A DNA stretch of 64,000 nucleotides from JBBSOK01 sp965219125 (GCA_965219125.1 CBDCMO010000002.1:2232001-2296000), one strand, 5' to 3'; counted from the first letter of the stretch, positions 8,080 through 16,816 are shown. Notes: generated by a model not told the origin, from the letters alone. Program-made: numbers and translations.

Positions 8080-8480
8080 ATATTGAACTGTTATTAACCG
8101 AACTTAATTTTAAAGCCATCCGAAGTAGCGGTCCCGGCGGGCAACACGTTAATAAAACAGCTTCAAAAGTGGAGGTTGCTTTTAATCTGGTTACTTCACA
8201 AGCGCTTTCAGAATTAGAGAAAGAGAGACTGCAATTAAAGATTTCTTCAAAAATATCTTCAGAAGGAAATATTGTACTGCAATGTGGCGAAACGCGGAGC
8301 CAACATAAAAATAAGGCAATTGTAATTGAGAGATTGATTGCCTTACTTCAACAAAACTTAAAAGTTGCAAAGCAAAGGAAAAAAACAAAACCTACAAAAG
8401 GCGCAATTGAGCGTCGGTTAAATTCGAAAAAAGTTCAAGCTTTTAAAAAATCGAATAGGCAACCTCCAAAATTCGATTAG
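8076..8480 (+). CDS. arfB: ArfB/YaeJ-like peptidyl-tRNA hydrolase (ribosome rescue)
   Basis: Encodes 134 residues. The GGQ motif is intact in RSSGPGGQHVNKTASKVE (residues 16-33), followed by the release-factor domain-3 fold and the family segment ETRSQHKNKA. The codon-recognition domains of RF1/RF2 are absent. A Lys/Arg-rich C-terminal tail (from KQRKKTKPTKGAIERRLNSK onward) is the part that in ArfB enters the empty mRNA channel of a stalled ribosome. The ATG overlaps the DUF4301 stop by 4 bp. Family identity is secure; non-stop ribosome rescue is inferred from family knowledge. Confidence 0.9.
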   Translation: MNIELLLTELNFKAIRSSGPGGQHVNKTASKVEVAFNLVTSQALSELEKERLQLKISSKISSEGNIVLQCGETRSQHKNKAIVIERLIALLQQNLKVAKQRKKTKPTKGAIERRLNSKKVQAFKKSNRQPPKFD

Positions 8481-8698
8481 GCACTACACACTTATTGTAT
8501 AAAATTTACACACTTGTACTATAATTATACGCCTTTTATTCTCTTCATAATTTTAATTTGTTAATTAAGTCATTGTAATTCAATTGAATAGAAGTAATCT
8601 TTAGTGCCATTCTAAGTTGGCATTAATTTTTCTATAGGTACAATAACAAACAAACTTTATAAACGAATATATAATAATTAGTAACAAAAACAAGAATT

Positions 8699-9073
8699 AT
8701 GAAAAAGTTAATTTTAAGTGCAGCAATAGTATTAGGTGGTTTAACTACCGTAAACGCACAAACAGAAAAAGAACCAACTGCATTGAACACTCAAAAAGAA
8801 ACTGTTGCTGTTGAAACTGCTACAAAAGCACAAACAATGGAAGCAGTGGCAACTCCACAAGATTATAAAGAAGTAAAAGTTGCAGATGTGCCTCAGGAAG
8901 TTCAAGATGCCTTGGCAACTGATATGAAAGGTGCTACAATTTCAAAAGCCTATATAAACGAAAATGGTGAGTATAAACTTGATCTTGCAACTGCAGATAA
9001 AAAAACCAAAACCGTTTACGCAAACGCAAAAGGCGAGTGGATTAAAAAGGAGAAAGTAATGAAAAAACAGTAA
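8699..9073 (+). CDS. Small exported PepSY-like (BLIP-like) protein
   Basis: Encodes 124 residues with a clear signal peptide (MKKLILSAAIVLGGLTTVNAQ). After a Thr/Ala/Glu-rich linker the C-terminal half (VPQEVQDALATDMKGATISK, then YINENGEYKLDLATADKK) has the helix-plus-strand pattern of PepSY-like periplasmic proteins of Bacteroidota. No catalytic residues are expected. It is monocistronic, preceded by a 218-bp gap and followed by a strong terminator. The function is unknown; relatives are often abundant, stress-inducible envelope proteins, but nothing here proves that. Confidence 0.75.
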   Translation: MKKLILSAAIVLGGLTTVNAQTEKEPTALNTQKETVAVETATKAQTMEAVATPQDYKEVKVADVPQEVQDALATDMKGATISKAYINENGEYKLDLATADKKTKTVYANAKGEWIKKEKVMKKQ

Positions 9074-9108
9074 TTAGTATACATTACCAATTAATTACTA
9101 ATTCGAAA

Positions 9109-9142
9109 GGGTGTCCAAATATTTTTGGACGCCCTTTTTTTT
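9109..9142 (+). terminator. Strong intrinsic terminator
   Basis: GGGTGTCCAAA (9109-9119) pairs with TTTGGACGCCC (9124-9134) with one G-U pair and a 4-nt loop, followed by eight T. It closes the PepSY-like gene. Confidence 0.92.
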
Positions 9143-9202
9143 GTGATAAATTTTAATTTACGCCAGTTTATACTTATTATTTTTACCGTTTAGCAAAACA
9201 AA

Positions 9203-10552
9203 ATGGTTCAAAAAGTACATATTGTTGAAGATGACGTGCCTTTTGGCAAGATGCTCGCTTCATTTTTAGCGCGTAATGGGTTTGAAGTTTCCATTTCCTT
9301 AAATGGTGAAAACGCTAGAAGGAATATTAGCGAGAACAATTTCAATCTATTAATTACCGATCTCCAATTGCCGGACGATTCAGGTTTGGACTTGCTTGAA
9401 TTTACCCAAAAAGTTGCGCCAAATACCAAAGTTATTTTGATGACGGGTTTTGCTGAAGTAGATACCGCGGTTAAAGCTATTAAAAAAGGTGCGTTGGATT
9501 ATATTTCGAAACCTTTTAGACCCGAGGAATTACTTATGATTATTGAATCTGCCGAAAAGAAAAACAGCGTTCAGAATTCAACTGTTTTTAAATCTGTTTC
9601 TGCCGAAAAATCGACTATTGAAAAACCAGCCTTTATTGTTGGTATAAGCGAATCCTCCAAAAAATTTAATGAATATATAAAACTTGTTGGTCCAACCGAT
9701 ATGTGTGTTCTCATTCAAGGTGAAAGTGGCACGGGCAAAGAAGTTGCGGCAAAAGCAATACATAATTTCAGTTCTCGAAAAAATGAAAATTTTGTGGCTG
9801 TAGATTGTGGCGCAATACCAAAAGAAATAGCCGCGAGCGAATTTTTTGGGCATATAAAAGGCAGTTTTACAGGAGCCATAAATGACAAAAAAGGACATTT
9901 TGAAGCGGCCGACGGCGGCACGCTTTTTTTGGATGAAGTTGGAAATCTTTCCTACGAAAATCAAATACAACTTTTGCGCGCATTGCAGGAAAGGCGAATA
10001 AAACCAGTTGGTAGCAATACTGAAATAAAAGTTGATGTTCGTATTCTTTCCGCCACCAATGAAGATTTGCTGAAAGCGGTTTCGGATGGAAAATTTCGGG
10101 AAGATCTGTATCATCGTTTAAACGAATTTTCCATTCATATTCCATCTTTAAACGAGCGAAAAGACGACTTTTTTCTGTTCATAGAATATTTTTTGGCTGA
10201 AGCAAATGCTGCGTTGGGAAAGGAAGTTTTGGGTTTATCAAAAGAAGTTGAAACGGCTTTTAGAAATTATAGTTGGCCCGGCAATTTAAGGGAGCTGAAA
10301 AATGTAATTAAACGATCCGTTTTGTTGACAACTACAAATAAGGTTTCAATTGAAGTTATTCCGCGAGAGGTTTTATTTTCTGAAAAGGCAAAAGTTGAAA
10401 CGAAGGATTTTTCTAAGGAAAGTAATGAAAAGCAACTCATTTTAAATGCTTTGGAAGAAACAGAAAATAATAAAACGAAGGCTGCAAAACTGCTGAACAT
10501 TACCCGAAAAACACTTTATAATAAGATTGAGCACTATAATATTGATTTATAA
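9203..10552 (+). CDS. NtrC-family sigma54-dependent response regulator
   Basis: Encodes 449 residues with three domains. Receiver: residues 1-120, phosphoacceptor Asp53 in LLITDLQLP, with acidic pair D10/D11 and K103. AAA+ domain: about 145-370, Walker A GESGTGKE at 173-180 and Walker B GTLFLDEVG at 239-247. Fis-type HTH: NKTKAAKLLNITRKTLYNKI at the C-terminus. The sigma54-contact loop reads GSFTGA (220-225) instead of the usual GAFTGA. It activates transcription by remodelling sigma54 polymerase. It converges on the hybrid kinase gene with only 26 bp between stop codons, so the two may form one signalling pair. Target genes are not evident. Confidence 0.93.
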   Translation: MVQKVHIVEDDVPFGKMLASFLARNGFEVSISLNGENARRNISENNFNLLITDLQLPDDSGLDLLEFTQKVAPNTKVILMTGFAEVDTAVKAIKKGALDYISKPFRPEELLMIIESAEKKNSVQNSTVFKSVSAEKSTIEKPAFIVGISESSKKFNEYIKLVGPTDMCVLIQGESGTGKEVAAKAIHNFSSRKNENFVAVDCGAIPKEIAASEFFGHIKGSFTGAINDKKGHFEAADGGTLFLDEVGNLSYENQIQLLRALQERRIKPVGSNTEIKVDVRILSATNEDLLKAVSDGKFREDLYHRLNEFSIHIPSLNERKDDFFLFIEYFLAEANAALGKEVLGLSKEVETAFRNYSWPGNLRELKNVIKRSVLLTTTNKVSIEVIPREVLFSEKAKVETKDFSKESNEKQLILNALEETENNKTKAAKLLNITRKTLYNKIEHYNIDL

Positions 10553-10578
10553 TTAAACAGAATTATTGAACTCACAAT

Positions 10579-13050
10579 TCAGTAATTTATTGAATCAAAT
10601 TTAATTTTATGATCCCAATTTGTTTGTCCTGTTTTTATTGAAACGCATAATTCTTGAAAATCTTTCATCATTTCTTCACTATTTTCATTTTCGGAATATA
10701 GTAGCATTTTCTTTAGAATTTTAATAGACTCTGTTCCTTCCAATTGCCGGATCATTGCTAACATTCGATGACAAATATCCTTTATTTGTTCAATGTTGTT
10801 ATTTATAATTGCGTCTTGTATCGTTTTTAAATCTTTTTCGGTTTGCATATTGAAAGCTTCCAAAACTTCAAGCAAAGCTTCGGGTGTATCTAAAAAACTT
10901 TTTAAAGTTGAAAGATTAAATTCGCCATTATTTGAAGCATCTACTTTAGCTTTATCTACAAAGTCTGATTCGGTTGAAAAGCTTGTTTTATTTGAAAAAA
11001 TGTGTTGTAAAACCGAAACAATTTGGTTCTTACTAAATGGTTTTGTGAGCATTTCAGAAAATCCTTTTGTTATATAAAAATTTCGATCGTGCTCGCGACT
11101 GCCCGTCATTGCAATAACCGGTTGATTTACATAAGAGAAAACATTGCCTTTTTTTAAATTTTTAAGAATTTCAAATCCATCAACAATTGGCATTTGTATG
11201 TCCGTAAGTACAAAATCATATTGGATTTGATGTGTATAAAAGTTTGAATAGCTGTTAAAAGTTTCAACTGAAATATTCATTTGCTCCATCATTTCTTTCA
11301 AAAGCGCTCGCAACGCATCGTCATCATCAATAATTACTGCTTTTAAACCTCCAAAAGTTTCTTTTTTTTCCGAAGAAATTTTACCAACCATTTTTTTAGA
11401 ACTCTTTAAAGGCAACGTTAGTACAAACTTGCTTCCTTCACCCAAAAAACTTTCAACAGTAAGATTTCCATTTAATAAACCGCTTAGTTTTTTTGAAATT
11501 GCCAAACCAAGTCCGCTACCTCCAAATTTTTTGGCAGTATCGTTTTCGGCTTGTGTAAATTCATCAAAAATTATTTTTTGTTTCTCTTTTGAAATACCGA
11601 TTCCAGTATCGTTTACAGAAATCTGGATTGAAACATTATTGCCATTTCGTCCAACTTCTTCAACAATAATTTCTACACTTCCGCTATCTGTAAATTTGAA
11701 GGCGTTGCCAACTAAATTATTTATAATCTGCCGAATCCGTAACGGATCGCTTTCATAAATTTGATTATTTACAGCTTCGGAAATTGATATTTTTAAATCT
11801 ACCAACTTGTTTATATATTGTTGCTTTGCAGCATTTCCAGCTTCCATTATTATATTTTCAAGTGAAAAAGGAACGATTTCAACCTTTAATTTTCCTGCCT
11901 CCAACTTTGAATAATCCAACAAATCGTCAACCAAATGAGAAATAAAAGTAGCGCTTGAAGTAATTTGTGCTAAGTAATATTTTTGCTTTTCGGTAAGAGT
12001 TGAATTTTCAAATAATTCAGAATAACCCGTTATTGTATTTAAGGGAGTTTTTAAATCGTGACTTACGGTTGAAATAAGTTGCTCACGGATTTTTACAAGC
12101 TTTTCAGCATAAGTTTTAGATTCTTCAAGGTTTTTCTTAAATTTTTCCGCCTTAAAAAAGTCTGATAAAATGAAATAAGAAAACAATAAAACAACGATAC
12201 CGCCCAAAATCCCTGAAATTTTCAAGATTGAACTTGTACGTTTAACTGATTCTGCTCTTTTCTGCTTTTCAAATGAGTTGCTTTTAGAAATTTCTGAATC
12301 AAAACTGCCTATTATTTCCCGTAATCTGTCTGATAGATTCAAGTCGTTACGTATTAATTCATTTTCCTTTTGTAGCAACGATTCTCGAATTCGCGAATTT
12401 TCTTTTTTTGCTTCGGCCACAATATAGCGGGAGGCAACCAACATAGAATCTACCGTTGTGCTTTTCACTCTCGCTGTGTCGCGAGTGGAATTTCTATTTA
12501 AATAATCTGTGTAGGATTTAAGTACACTTCGCTCGCGCTTACTTAACTTGGCGGGATTTTGCACCCAAGATTCCACAGAATTTAGCCCGACCGAGGACTC
12601 TAATTTTCTAACTTCCCTTAAAATTTCGTCCAGCGAAGTATCCTTTTTATTTGTTAATCTTAGAATGCGAAGTTGTTCAATATTTCGGTTCTTTTCCTCT
12701 AACAGCGCTTTTACTGTATCTAATTGTGTAAGCTGAAATGGATTATTGGTAAGTAATTTTATTTCTTCAATTTTTTTGAAAAGTGAATTTGTTTTGTTTA
12801 AATATTCGGTAAAATCCGCGTCATTTTCTGAAAGTAAAGAAAGGCGTGAAAAACCGTCAGTTTCAAAAACTAAATTGATAAGTGAGCCTGTTTCAATTAT
12901 TTTTTTTTCACCGCTATCCGTATTTGTAGCTGCAGTGTAATTTTTAAATTCGGCATATAAAAATGCACCAACAACTATAGAGATCGCCCCTAAAACCAAA
13001 TAGCTGAGTATTATTTTTAATGTGAATTTATTTTTTGAAGAGGCCATCAT
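10579..13050 (-). CDS. Hybrid sensor histidine kinase with receiver and HPt domains
   Basis: Encodes 823 residues. Transmembrane segments at about 10-32 and 275-295 flank a mostly helical periplasmic sensor region. HisKA follows with His331 in the H-box STVSHDLKTPLNTITGYSE. The HATPase has N-box IINNLVGNAFKF and G-boxes DTGIGISKEKQ and FGGSGLGLAISKKL. The receiver carries Asp in DFVLTDIQMPIVDG, and the C-terminal HPt carries His in ICHRMLAMIRQLEG. All residues of a His-Asp-His relay are present, so phosphate could pass on to a separate response regulator, for example the convergent NtrC-type one. The stimulus is unknown. An alternative start is the second Met. Confidence 0.93.
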   Translation of the reverse strand: MMASSKNKFTLKIILSYLVLGAISIVVGAFLYAEFKNYTAATNTDSGEKKIIETGSLINLVFETDGFSRLSLLSENDADFTEYLNKTNSLFKKIEEIKLLTNNPFQLTQLDTVKALLEEKNRNIEQLRILRLTNKKDTSLDEILREVRKLESSVGLNSVESWVQNPAKLSKRERSVLKSYTDYLNRNSTRDTARVKSTTVDSMLVASRYIVAEAKKENSRIRESLLQKENELIRNDLNLSDRLREIIGSFDSEISKSNSFEKQKRAESVKRTSSILKISGILGGIVVLLFSYFILSDFFKAEKFKKNLEESKTYAEKLVKIREQLISTVSHDLKTPLNTITGYSELFENSTLTEKQKYYLAQITSSATFISHLVDDLLDYSKLEAGKLKVEIVPFSLENIIMEAGNAAKQQYINKLVDLKISISEAVNNQIYESDPLRIRQIINNLVGNAFKFTDSGSVEIIVEEVGRNGNNVSIQISVNDTGIGISKEKQKIIFDEFTQAENDTAKKFGGSGLGLAISKKLSGLLNGNLTVESFLGEGSKFVLTLPLKSSKKMVGKISSEKKETFGGLKAVIIDDDDALRALLKEMMEQMNISVETFNSYSNFYTHQIQYDFVLTDIQMPIVDGFEILKNLKKGNVFSYVNQPVIAMTGSREHDRNFYITKGFSEMLTKPFSKNQIVSVLQHIFSNKTSFSTESDFVDKAKVDASNNGEFNLSTLKSFLDTPEALLEVLEAFNMQTEKDLKTIQDAIINNNIEQIKDICHRMLAMIRQLEGTESIKILKKMLLYSENENSEEMMKDFQELCVSIKTGQTNWDHKIKFDSINY

Positions 13051-13102
13051 TCAAAAGTAAATACTATGCATACATGTAGATACTAAGAAATTGGTAAAAT
13101 GT

Positions 13103-13137
13103 CTGAAATCGAAATCGAAACCGAAACCGAAATTGAA
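13103..13137. repeat. Short tandem hexamer tract (GAAATC/GAAACC)
   Basis: About five 6-bp units GAAAYC follow one another, then degenerate GAAATTGAATT words. It lies between the kinase start and the riboswitch promoter. A comparable microsatellite-like word (CTGCGA, three copies) is at about 33727-33745. Confidence 0.55.
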
Positions 13138-13237
13138 TTTTTAAGTAAGGATAATTTTAGATTGAAACCGAAACTTAATTTTTAACTGAATTTTTAATGT
13201 TATTGAAAAACTGCGCAAAACAAAAACTAAAATAAAC

Positions 13238-13245
13238 TATCTTTG
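13238..13245 (+). promoter_or_regulatory. -7 element (TATCTTTG) immediately before the TPP riboswitch
   Basis: A perfect TAnnTTTG. The expected transcription start is about 13250, a few bases before the riboswitch begins. No TTG at standard -33 spacing is visible. Confidence 0.55.
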
Positions 13246-13252
13246 CCGTTCA

Positions 13253-13402
13253 TCTCAAAGGGGTGCAGATTTCAATTAAGAATGCAGAATTCAGAATTAT
13301 GTATAATCCAATTCATAATTCATAATTCTTGATTCATAATTGCAAAGAAGCTGAGATTATACCCAAAGAACCTGGGCGGGTAATGCTGCCAAGGGAATTT
13401 TT
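13253..13402 (+). ncRNA. TPP riboswitch (THI element) with enlarged P3 arm
   Basis: Conserved core words appear in order: GGGGTGC (13260-13266), GCTGAGA (13350-13356), ACCC (13361-13364), GAACCTG (13369-13375), TAATGCTGCC (13381-13390) and AAGGGAA (13391-13397). GGGGT and ACCC form P2. The space between the P3 strands is about 83 nt and holds a hairpin of two 29-nt arms (13273-13301 and 13314-13342, 24 of 29 pairing) made of ATTCATAATTC-type repeat words. The element sits directly upstream of the TonB-dependent receptor gene, as expected for thiamine-repressed uptake genes. Confidence 0.94.
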
Positions 13403-13430
13403 AAAGCATATTTGTGCTTTAATTGGCGAA

Positions 13431-13475
13431 CCCTGTTAATTTCATTTTATGGAATTTTCAGGGCCTTTTTATTTA
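13431..13475 (+). terminator. Attenuator-like hairpin between riboswitch and receptor gene
   Basis: CCCTG (13431-13435) pairs with CAGGG (13459-13463), and AATTTC (13438-13443) pairs with GGAATT (13451-13456). CCTTTTTATTT follows. Its place between riboswitch and start codon suggests TPP-controlled premature termination. The antiterminator pairing was not worked out. Confidence 0.6.
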
Positions 13476-13530
13476 CTAATTAACCAACAGAGTAACGCCA
13501 CTTTTATTCGTGTCAAAAAAAATTGTTCGA

Positions 13531-15708
13531 ATGAAAAAGTTAGTATTTACAAGCCTTTTTTTAGTATTTGGATTTGTAGTTTCTGCACAAGAAAAAGCAA
13601 CAGATTCTACAAAAGTTGAAACGCTGGATGAAGTTTTTGTGCAATCTGTACGTGTAAAAGCAGACTCGCCGATTACACACTCCAATCTCTCAAAAGAGGA
13701 TATTAAGGATAGAAATTTGGGGCAGGATATTCCGTATCTACTTAATTATCTTCCGTCTGTAGTTACAACAAGCGATGCCGGCGCTGGTGTGGGTTATACA
13801 TATATGCGAGTTCGCGGTAGCGATGCAACACGAATAAATGTTACGTTGAATGGAATTCCTTTTAACGATTCTGAAAGTCAAGGTACCTTTTTTGTGAATC
13901 TACCGGATTTTGCATCGTCTGTTGAGAATCTTCAATTGCAGCGTGGCGTGGGTACTTCAACAAATGGTTCGGGCGCTTTTGGAGCAAGTTTGAATATGCT
14001 TACAGATGCAACTTCAAGTGAAGCAAATGGACAAGTTTCAACATCTTTCGGTAGTTATAATACGCAAAAATATAATGTAAAATTCAGCACTGGATTATTG
14101 AATGACCATTTTGAAATGGCTGGAAGACTTTCAACCATAAAATCTGATGGATATATTGATAGAGCTAGTTCAGATTTAAAATCTTATTTTTTGCAGGGCG
14201 CTTATATTTCGGATAAAACCTTGATTAAGCTTATAAGTTTTGGTGGTAGAGAGGAAACGTATCAAGCGTACAATGGCATTGATGCGGAAACGCTGGCGAC
14301 TGATAGAACGTTTAATCCGTCGGGACAATATACGGATGAAAATGGTGTAACCCAATTTTATGATAACGAAGTAGATAATTATGCGCAAGACCATTATCAA
14401 TTGTTGTGGAATCAGCGTTTTAACAATAATTGGAGCAGTAATGTTGCGCTGAATTATACTTACGGAAGAGGTTATTTTGAACAATTTAAAGAAGATGAAG
14501 ATTTTGAAACATACGGTTTTGAACCAATAACTATTGGCGGCGAAACAATTAATACAACAGATTTGGTGCGAAGACGTTGGCTGGATAATGATTTTTACGC
14601 CGTGAATGCTAATGTAAATTATAAAAACAATTCGCTGGATTTTACAGCAGGAACTTTTTTCAGCGCATATCGCGGCGATCATTATGGCGAGGTAATTTGG
14701 GCGCGTTTTGCAAGCAATTCAGAAATAAGAGATAGATATTATCAAGGCATTGGCGATAAAAATGAATTCACCGTTTTTTCAAAGGCAACTTATAAATTGA
14801 ATGAAAAATGGAGTTTGTTTGGAGATTTGCAGGGAAGATTTATTGGTTATAAAGCGTCGGGAACAACTTCAGATTTAGTTGTATTGAATGTTGACCAAAA
14901 CTATAATTTCTTCAACCCAAAGGCAGGAACAACTTTTAAATTGAATAAGAGCAACCAGTTTTATTTTTCTTACGGAAGGGCAAATAGAGAACCACGAAGA
15001 AGCGATTTTGAAGAAGGCATAACAACTCCCGAAAAATTGAATGATTATGAATTAGGTTGGCGTTTTGCAAGTGAAAAATCAAAAATAAATGCCAACATTT
15101 TTTATATGGACTATAAAGACCAATTGGTTTTAACGGGCGCAATTGATGATGTTGGACAACCTTTGCGGGCAACAAGCGGAGAAAGTTATAGATTGGGATT
15201 GGAGATTGATGCTCAATTTAAAGTAGGAAATCAATTTACGATTATGCCGAATATTGCCTTAAGCACTAATAAAAATGTTGATTTCATAACGAGCCGAGAT
15301 GGTCAAGTTGTGAATTTGGGAAATACCAATATTTCATTTTCCCCAGAAATTATCTTCGGAAATATCTTGGAATATAAACCAATTGAAAATTTCCAAGTTT
15401 CCCTACTTTCAAAATATGTTGGCGATCAATTTATGGGAAATATTGACAGTCAAGTTTCAAAATTGGACAGCTACTTTATAAATGATATCAACTTGGCTTA
15501 CACATTTAAAAATGTATTGTTTATGAAAGAAATTGCGGTAACGGGATTGGTAAATAATATCTTGAATGTAAAATATGTTTCCAACGGTTATTTTTTCACT
15601 TTTGATGATGATTACACAGACCCGAATACTATAACAACTGTTGAAGGTGCTGGCTATTACCCGCAAGCAACCATTAATTTTTTGGTTGGGGCAACCTTCA
15701 CTTTTTAA
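13531..15708 (+). CDS. TonB-dependent receptor, probable thiamine/thiamine-precursor uptake
   Basis: Encodes 725 residues from the ATG at 13531. An in-frame GTG 21 bp upstream would add seven residues before the signal peptide MKKLVFTSLFLVFGFVVSAQ. The TonB-box/plug region follows (TLDEVFVQSVRV, DIPYLLNYLPSVVTTSDAG, MRVRGSDATRINVTLNGIP, LQLQRGVGTSTNGSGAFGAS), then a 22-strand-type barrel ending INFLVGATFTF with the terminal Phe for Bam recognition. The protein imports a scarce nutrient across the outer membrane using TonB energy. The TPP riboswitch upstream makes thiamine or a precursor the likely substrate, as in the Omr1/OmpT receptors described for Bacteroidota. The inner-membrane partner is probably the PnuC-type transporter at 5.2 kb. 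Confidence 0.92.
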   Translation: MKKLVFTSLFLVFGFVVSAQEKATDSTKVETLDEVFVQSVRVKADSPITHSNLSKEDIKDRNLGQDIPYLLNYLPSVVTTSDAGAGVGYTYMRVRGSDATRINVTLNGIPFNDSESQGTFFVNLPDFASSVENLQLQRGVGTSTNGSGAFGASLNMLTDATSSEANGQVSTSFGSYNTQKYNVKFSTGLLNDHFEMAGRLSTIKSDGYIDRASSDLKSYFLQGAYISDKTLIKLISFGGREETYQAYNGIDAETLATDRTFNPSGQYTDENGVTQFYDNEVDNYAQDHYQLLWNQRFNNNWSSNVALNYTYGRGYFEQFKEDEDFETYGFEPITIGGETINTTDLVRRRWLDNDFYAVNANVNYKNNSLDFTAGTFFSAYRGDHYGEVIWARFASNSEIRDRYYQGIGDKNEFTVFSKATYKLNEKWSLFGDLQGRFIGYKASGTTSDLVVLNVDQNYNFFNPKAGTTFKLNKSNQFYFSYGRANREPRRSDFEEGITTPEKLNDYELGWRFASEKSKINANIFYMDYKDQLVLTGAIDDVGQPLRATSGESYRLGLEIDAQFKVGNQFTIMPNIALSTNKNVDFITSRDGQVVNLGNTNISFSPEIIFGNILEYKPIENFQVSLLSKYVGDQFMGNIDSQVSKLDSYFINDINLAYTFKNVLFMKEIAVTGLVNNILNVKYVSNGYFFTFDDDYTDPNTITTVEGAGYYPQATINFLVGATFTF

Positions 15709-15791
15709 TGGTTGAATAAAATTTTAGAATTGAAATTGAAAAACCCTTTCAATGTTTAAAATATTGGGAGGGTAAAATATAAAGATTATCC

Positions 15792-16193
15792 TTACATTTT
15801 TTCAAATTTTGCTCCTTCTAATTTTTTAAACCAGTTTGGTCCGTCAATTTCCAATTCAACAGTTTCCAAAAGATAGCGCTCTCGTCTTGCATTTTGACTG
15901 TAACCTGCATATAATTTCTCTTCAACATCCATTATGTATCCAAGCGCCAAATTTTTATCAGCAAAAACGCGATACGTAACGCCTTCATCTATTTTAAAAG
16001 GATGCTCATAAATTCTATTTCGATCTTCTTTACTTATTTCATTAAAAGCAATTAATTCACTTTCTATTCTAATGTCTTTATTTTCATTGATAAAAACATT
16101 CACATAAAAGGTAGATTTATTCTCCGCAATGTTTTGTGCTGAAATTTTTAGTGTAAAAAATAGTAATATAGAAATTGTAAGTATTTTTTTCAT
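15792..16193 (-). CDS. Small exported protein of unknown function
   Basis: Encodes 133 residues with a signal peptide (MKKILTISILLFFTLKISAQ). The mature part, which begins NIAENKSTFYVNVFINENKD, looks like an alternating alpha/beta domain with no cysteines and no recognisable motif. ITYRVFADKNL-like and NARRERYLLETVELEIDGPN segments may form a sheet. It is followed on the same strand by no close gene and lies 60 bp downstream of the lipoprotein gene, so the two may be one transcript. I do not recognise the family. Confidence 0.65.
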   Translation of the reverse strand: MKKILTISILLFFTLKISAQNIAENKSTFYVNVFINENKDIRIESELIAFNEISKEDRNRIYEHPFKIDEGVTYRVFADKNLALGYIMDVEEKLYAGYSQNARRERYLLETVELEIDGPNWFKKLEGAKFEKM

Positions 16194-16253
16194 GATATAC
16201 GTTAGAGCTATTGTAATAATAGAAAAAAGAGAATCAAAATTCTCGATTTGATA

Positions 16254-16688
16254 TTAATCTGAAATCAAAACCGAATTCCCACTTACATTTGCAAAATACT
16301 GCATCATTGGATATTGGTCTGGTTGTGTAGTATTTTGGCCTGTTACTATATTATAGCTATTTTCATCAGTCTCGCAAGGACAGGTTGCAACAATACCATT
16401 AATTGTCATTTTTGAACAATCTGAAGGAATATGGTTTGGGTCACTTAATTCAAAAGCAGTGAAAAAGCTATCGTTAACTCTATAAACCACAATACCGCGA
16501 ATTCCTTGAGAAGAGATTATAACGCTACCGCCGTCAAATAAAAGCGCGTTATATTCGGGTAAGTTTAAGTTTAGGTTAATATTTACCAAAGGCCTAATTA
16601 AATACGGATTTTGATCTAATCTCGTTTCATCCTTTTTGCAGCTGAACATTAGACCTACAATTAATACTATTACAATTTTAATTCTCAT
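16254..16688 (-). CDS. Lipoprotein with degenerate Rieske-like fold
   Basis: Encodes 144 residues. The lipobox VGLMFSCKK places the lipidated Cys at residue 17. The C-terminal part has the Rieske rhythm: FTAFELSDPNHIPSDC where a cluster-binding CxH is expected, then ATCPCETDENSYNIVTGQ where CPxHxx is expected, and a final PMMQYFANVSGNSVLI strand. Of the usual C-H/C-H ligands only part of the second Cys motif remains, so a [2Fe-2S] cluster is unlikely. It is divergent to greA. The fold assignment is an inference from pattern, moderate at best. Confidence 0.6.
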   Translation of the reverse strand: MRIKIVIVLIVGLMFSCKKDETRLDQNPYLIRPLVNINLNLNLPEYNALLFDGGSVIISSQGIRGIVVYRVNDSFFTAFELSDPNHIPSDCSKMTINGIVATCPCETDENSYNIVTGQNTTQPDQYPMMQYFANVSGNSVLISD

Positions 16689-16746
16689 TTTTCAGTACAT
16701 TTTGCCGTCGAAATTACAATAAAATAAACAGCAATTAAATTTTTCT

Positions 16747-16754
16747 TATATTTG
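16747..16754 (+). promoter_or_regulatory. -7 element (TATATTTG) for greA
   Basis: A perfect TAnnTTTG 104 bp before the greA ATG. It predicts a leader of about 100 nt that contains two terminator-like hairpins. Confidence 0.5.
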
Positions 16755-16761
16755 TTATACC

Positions 16762-16816
16762 AATCCCGTCAACGCATGGGATTTTTCAGTTATATGCCGG
16801 CAATTGCCGGATTTTT
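16762..16816 (+). promoter_or_regulatory. greA leader with two terminator-like hairpins
   Basis: Hairpin 1: AATCCC (16762-16767) with GGGATT (16778-16783), followed by TTTT. Hairpin 2: a 14-nt perfect palindrome CCGGCAATTGCCGG (16797-16810), followed by ATTTTTAAT. Both lie downstream of the -7 element and upstream of the greA start at 16859. Confidence 0.55.

Noticed and set aside
9578..10114. 178-codon minus-strand frame inside the sigma54 activator gene
   Set aside because: It lies wholly opposite a gene with intact AAA+ and receiver motifs, and its translation is rich in Phe/Tyr/Lys with no domain; it is a shadow frame.
13103..13137. CRISPR array
   Set aside because: Units are 6 bp with no spacers and no cas genes nearby.
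14176..14682. 168-codon minus-strand frame inside the TonB-dependent receptor
   Set aside because: No start context or domain; the plus-strand barrel sequence explains the region.
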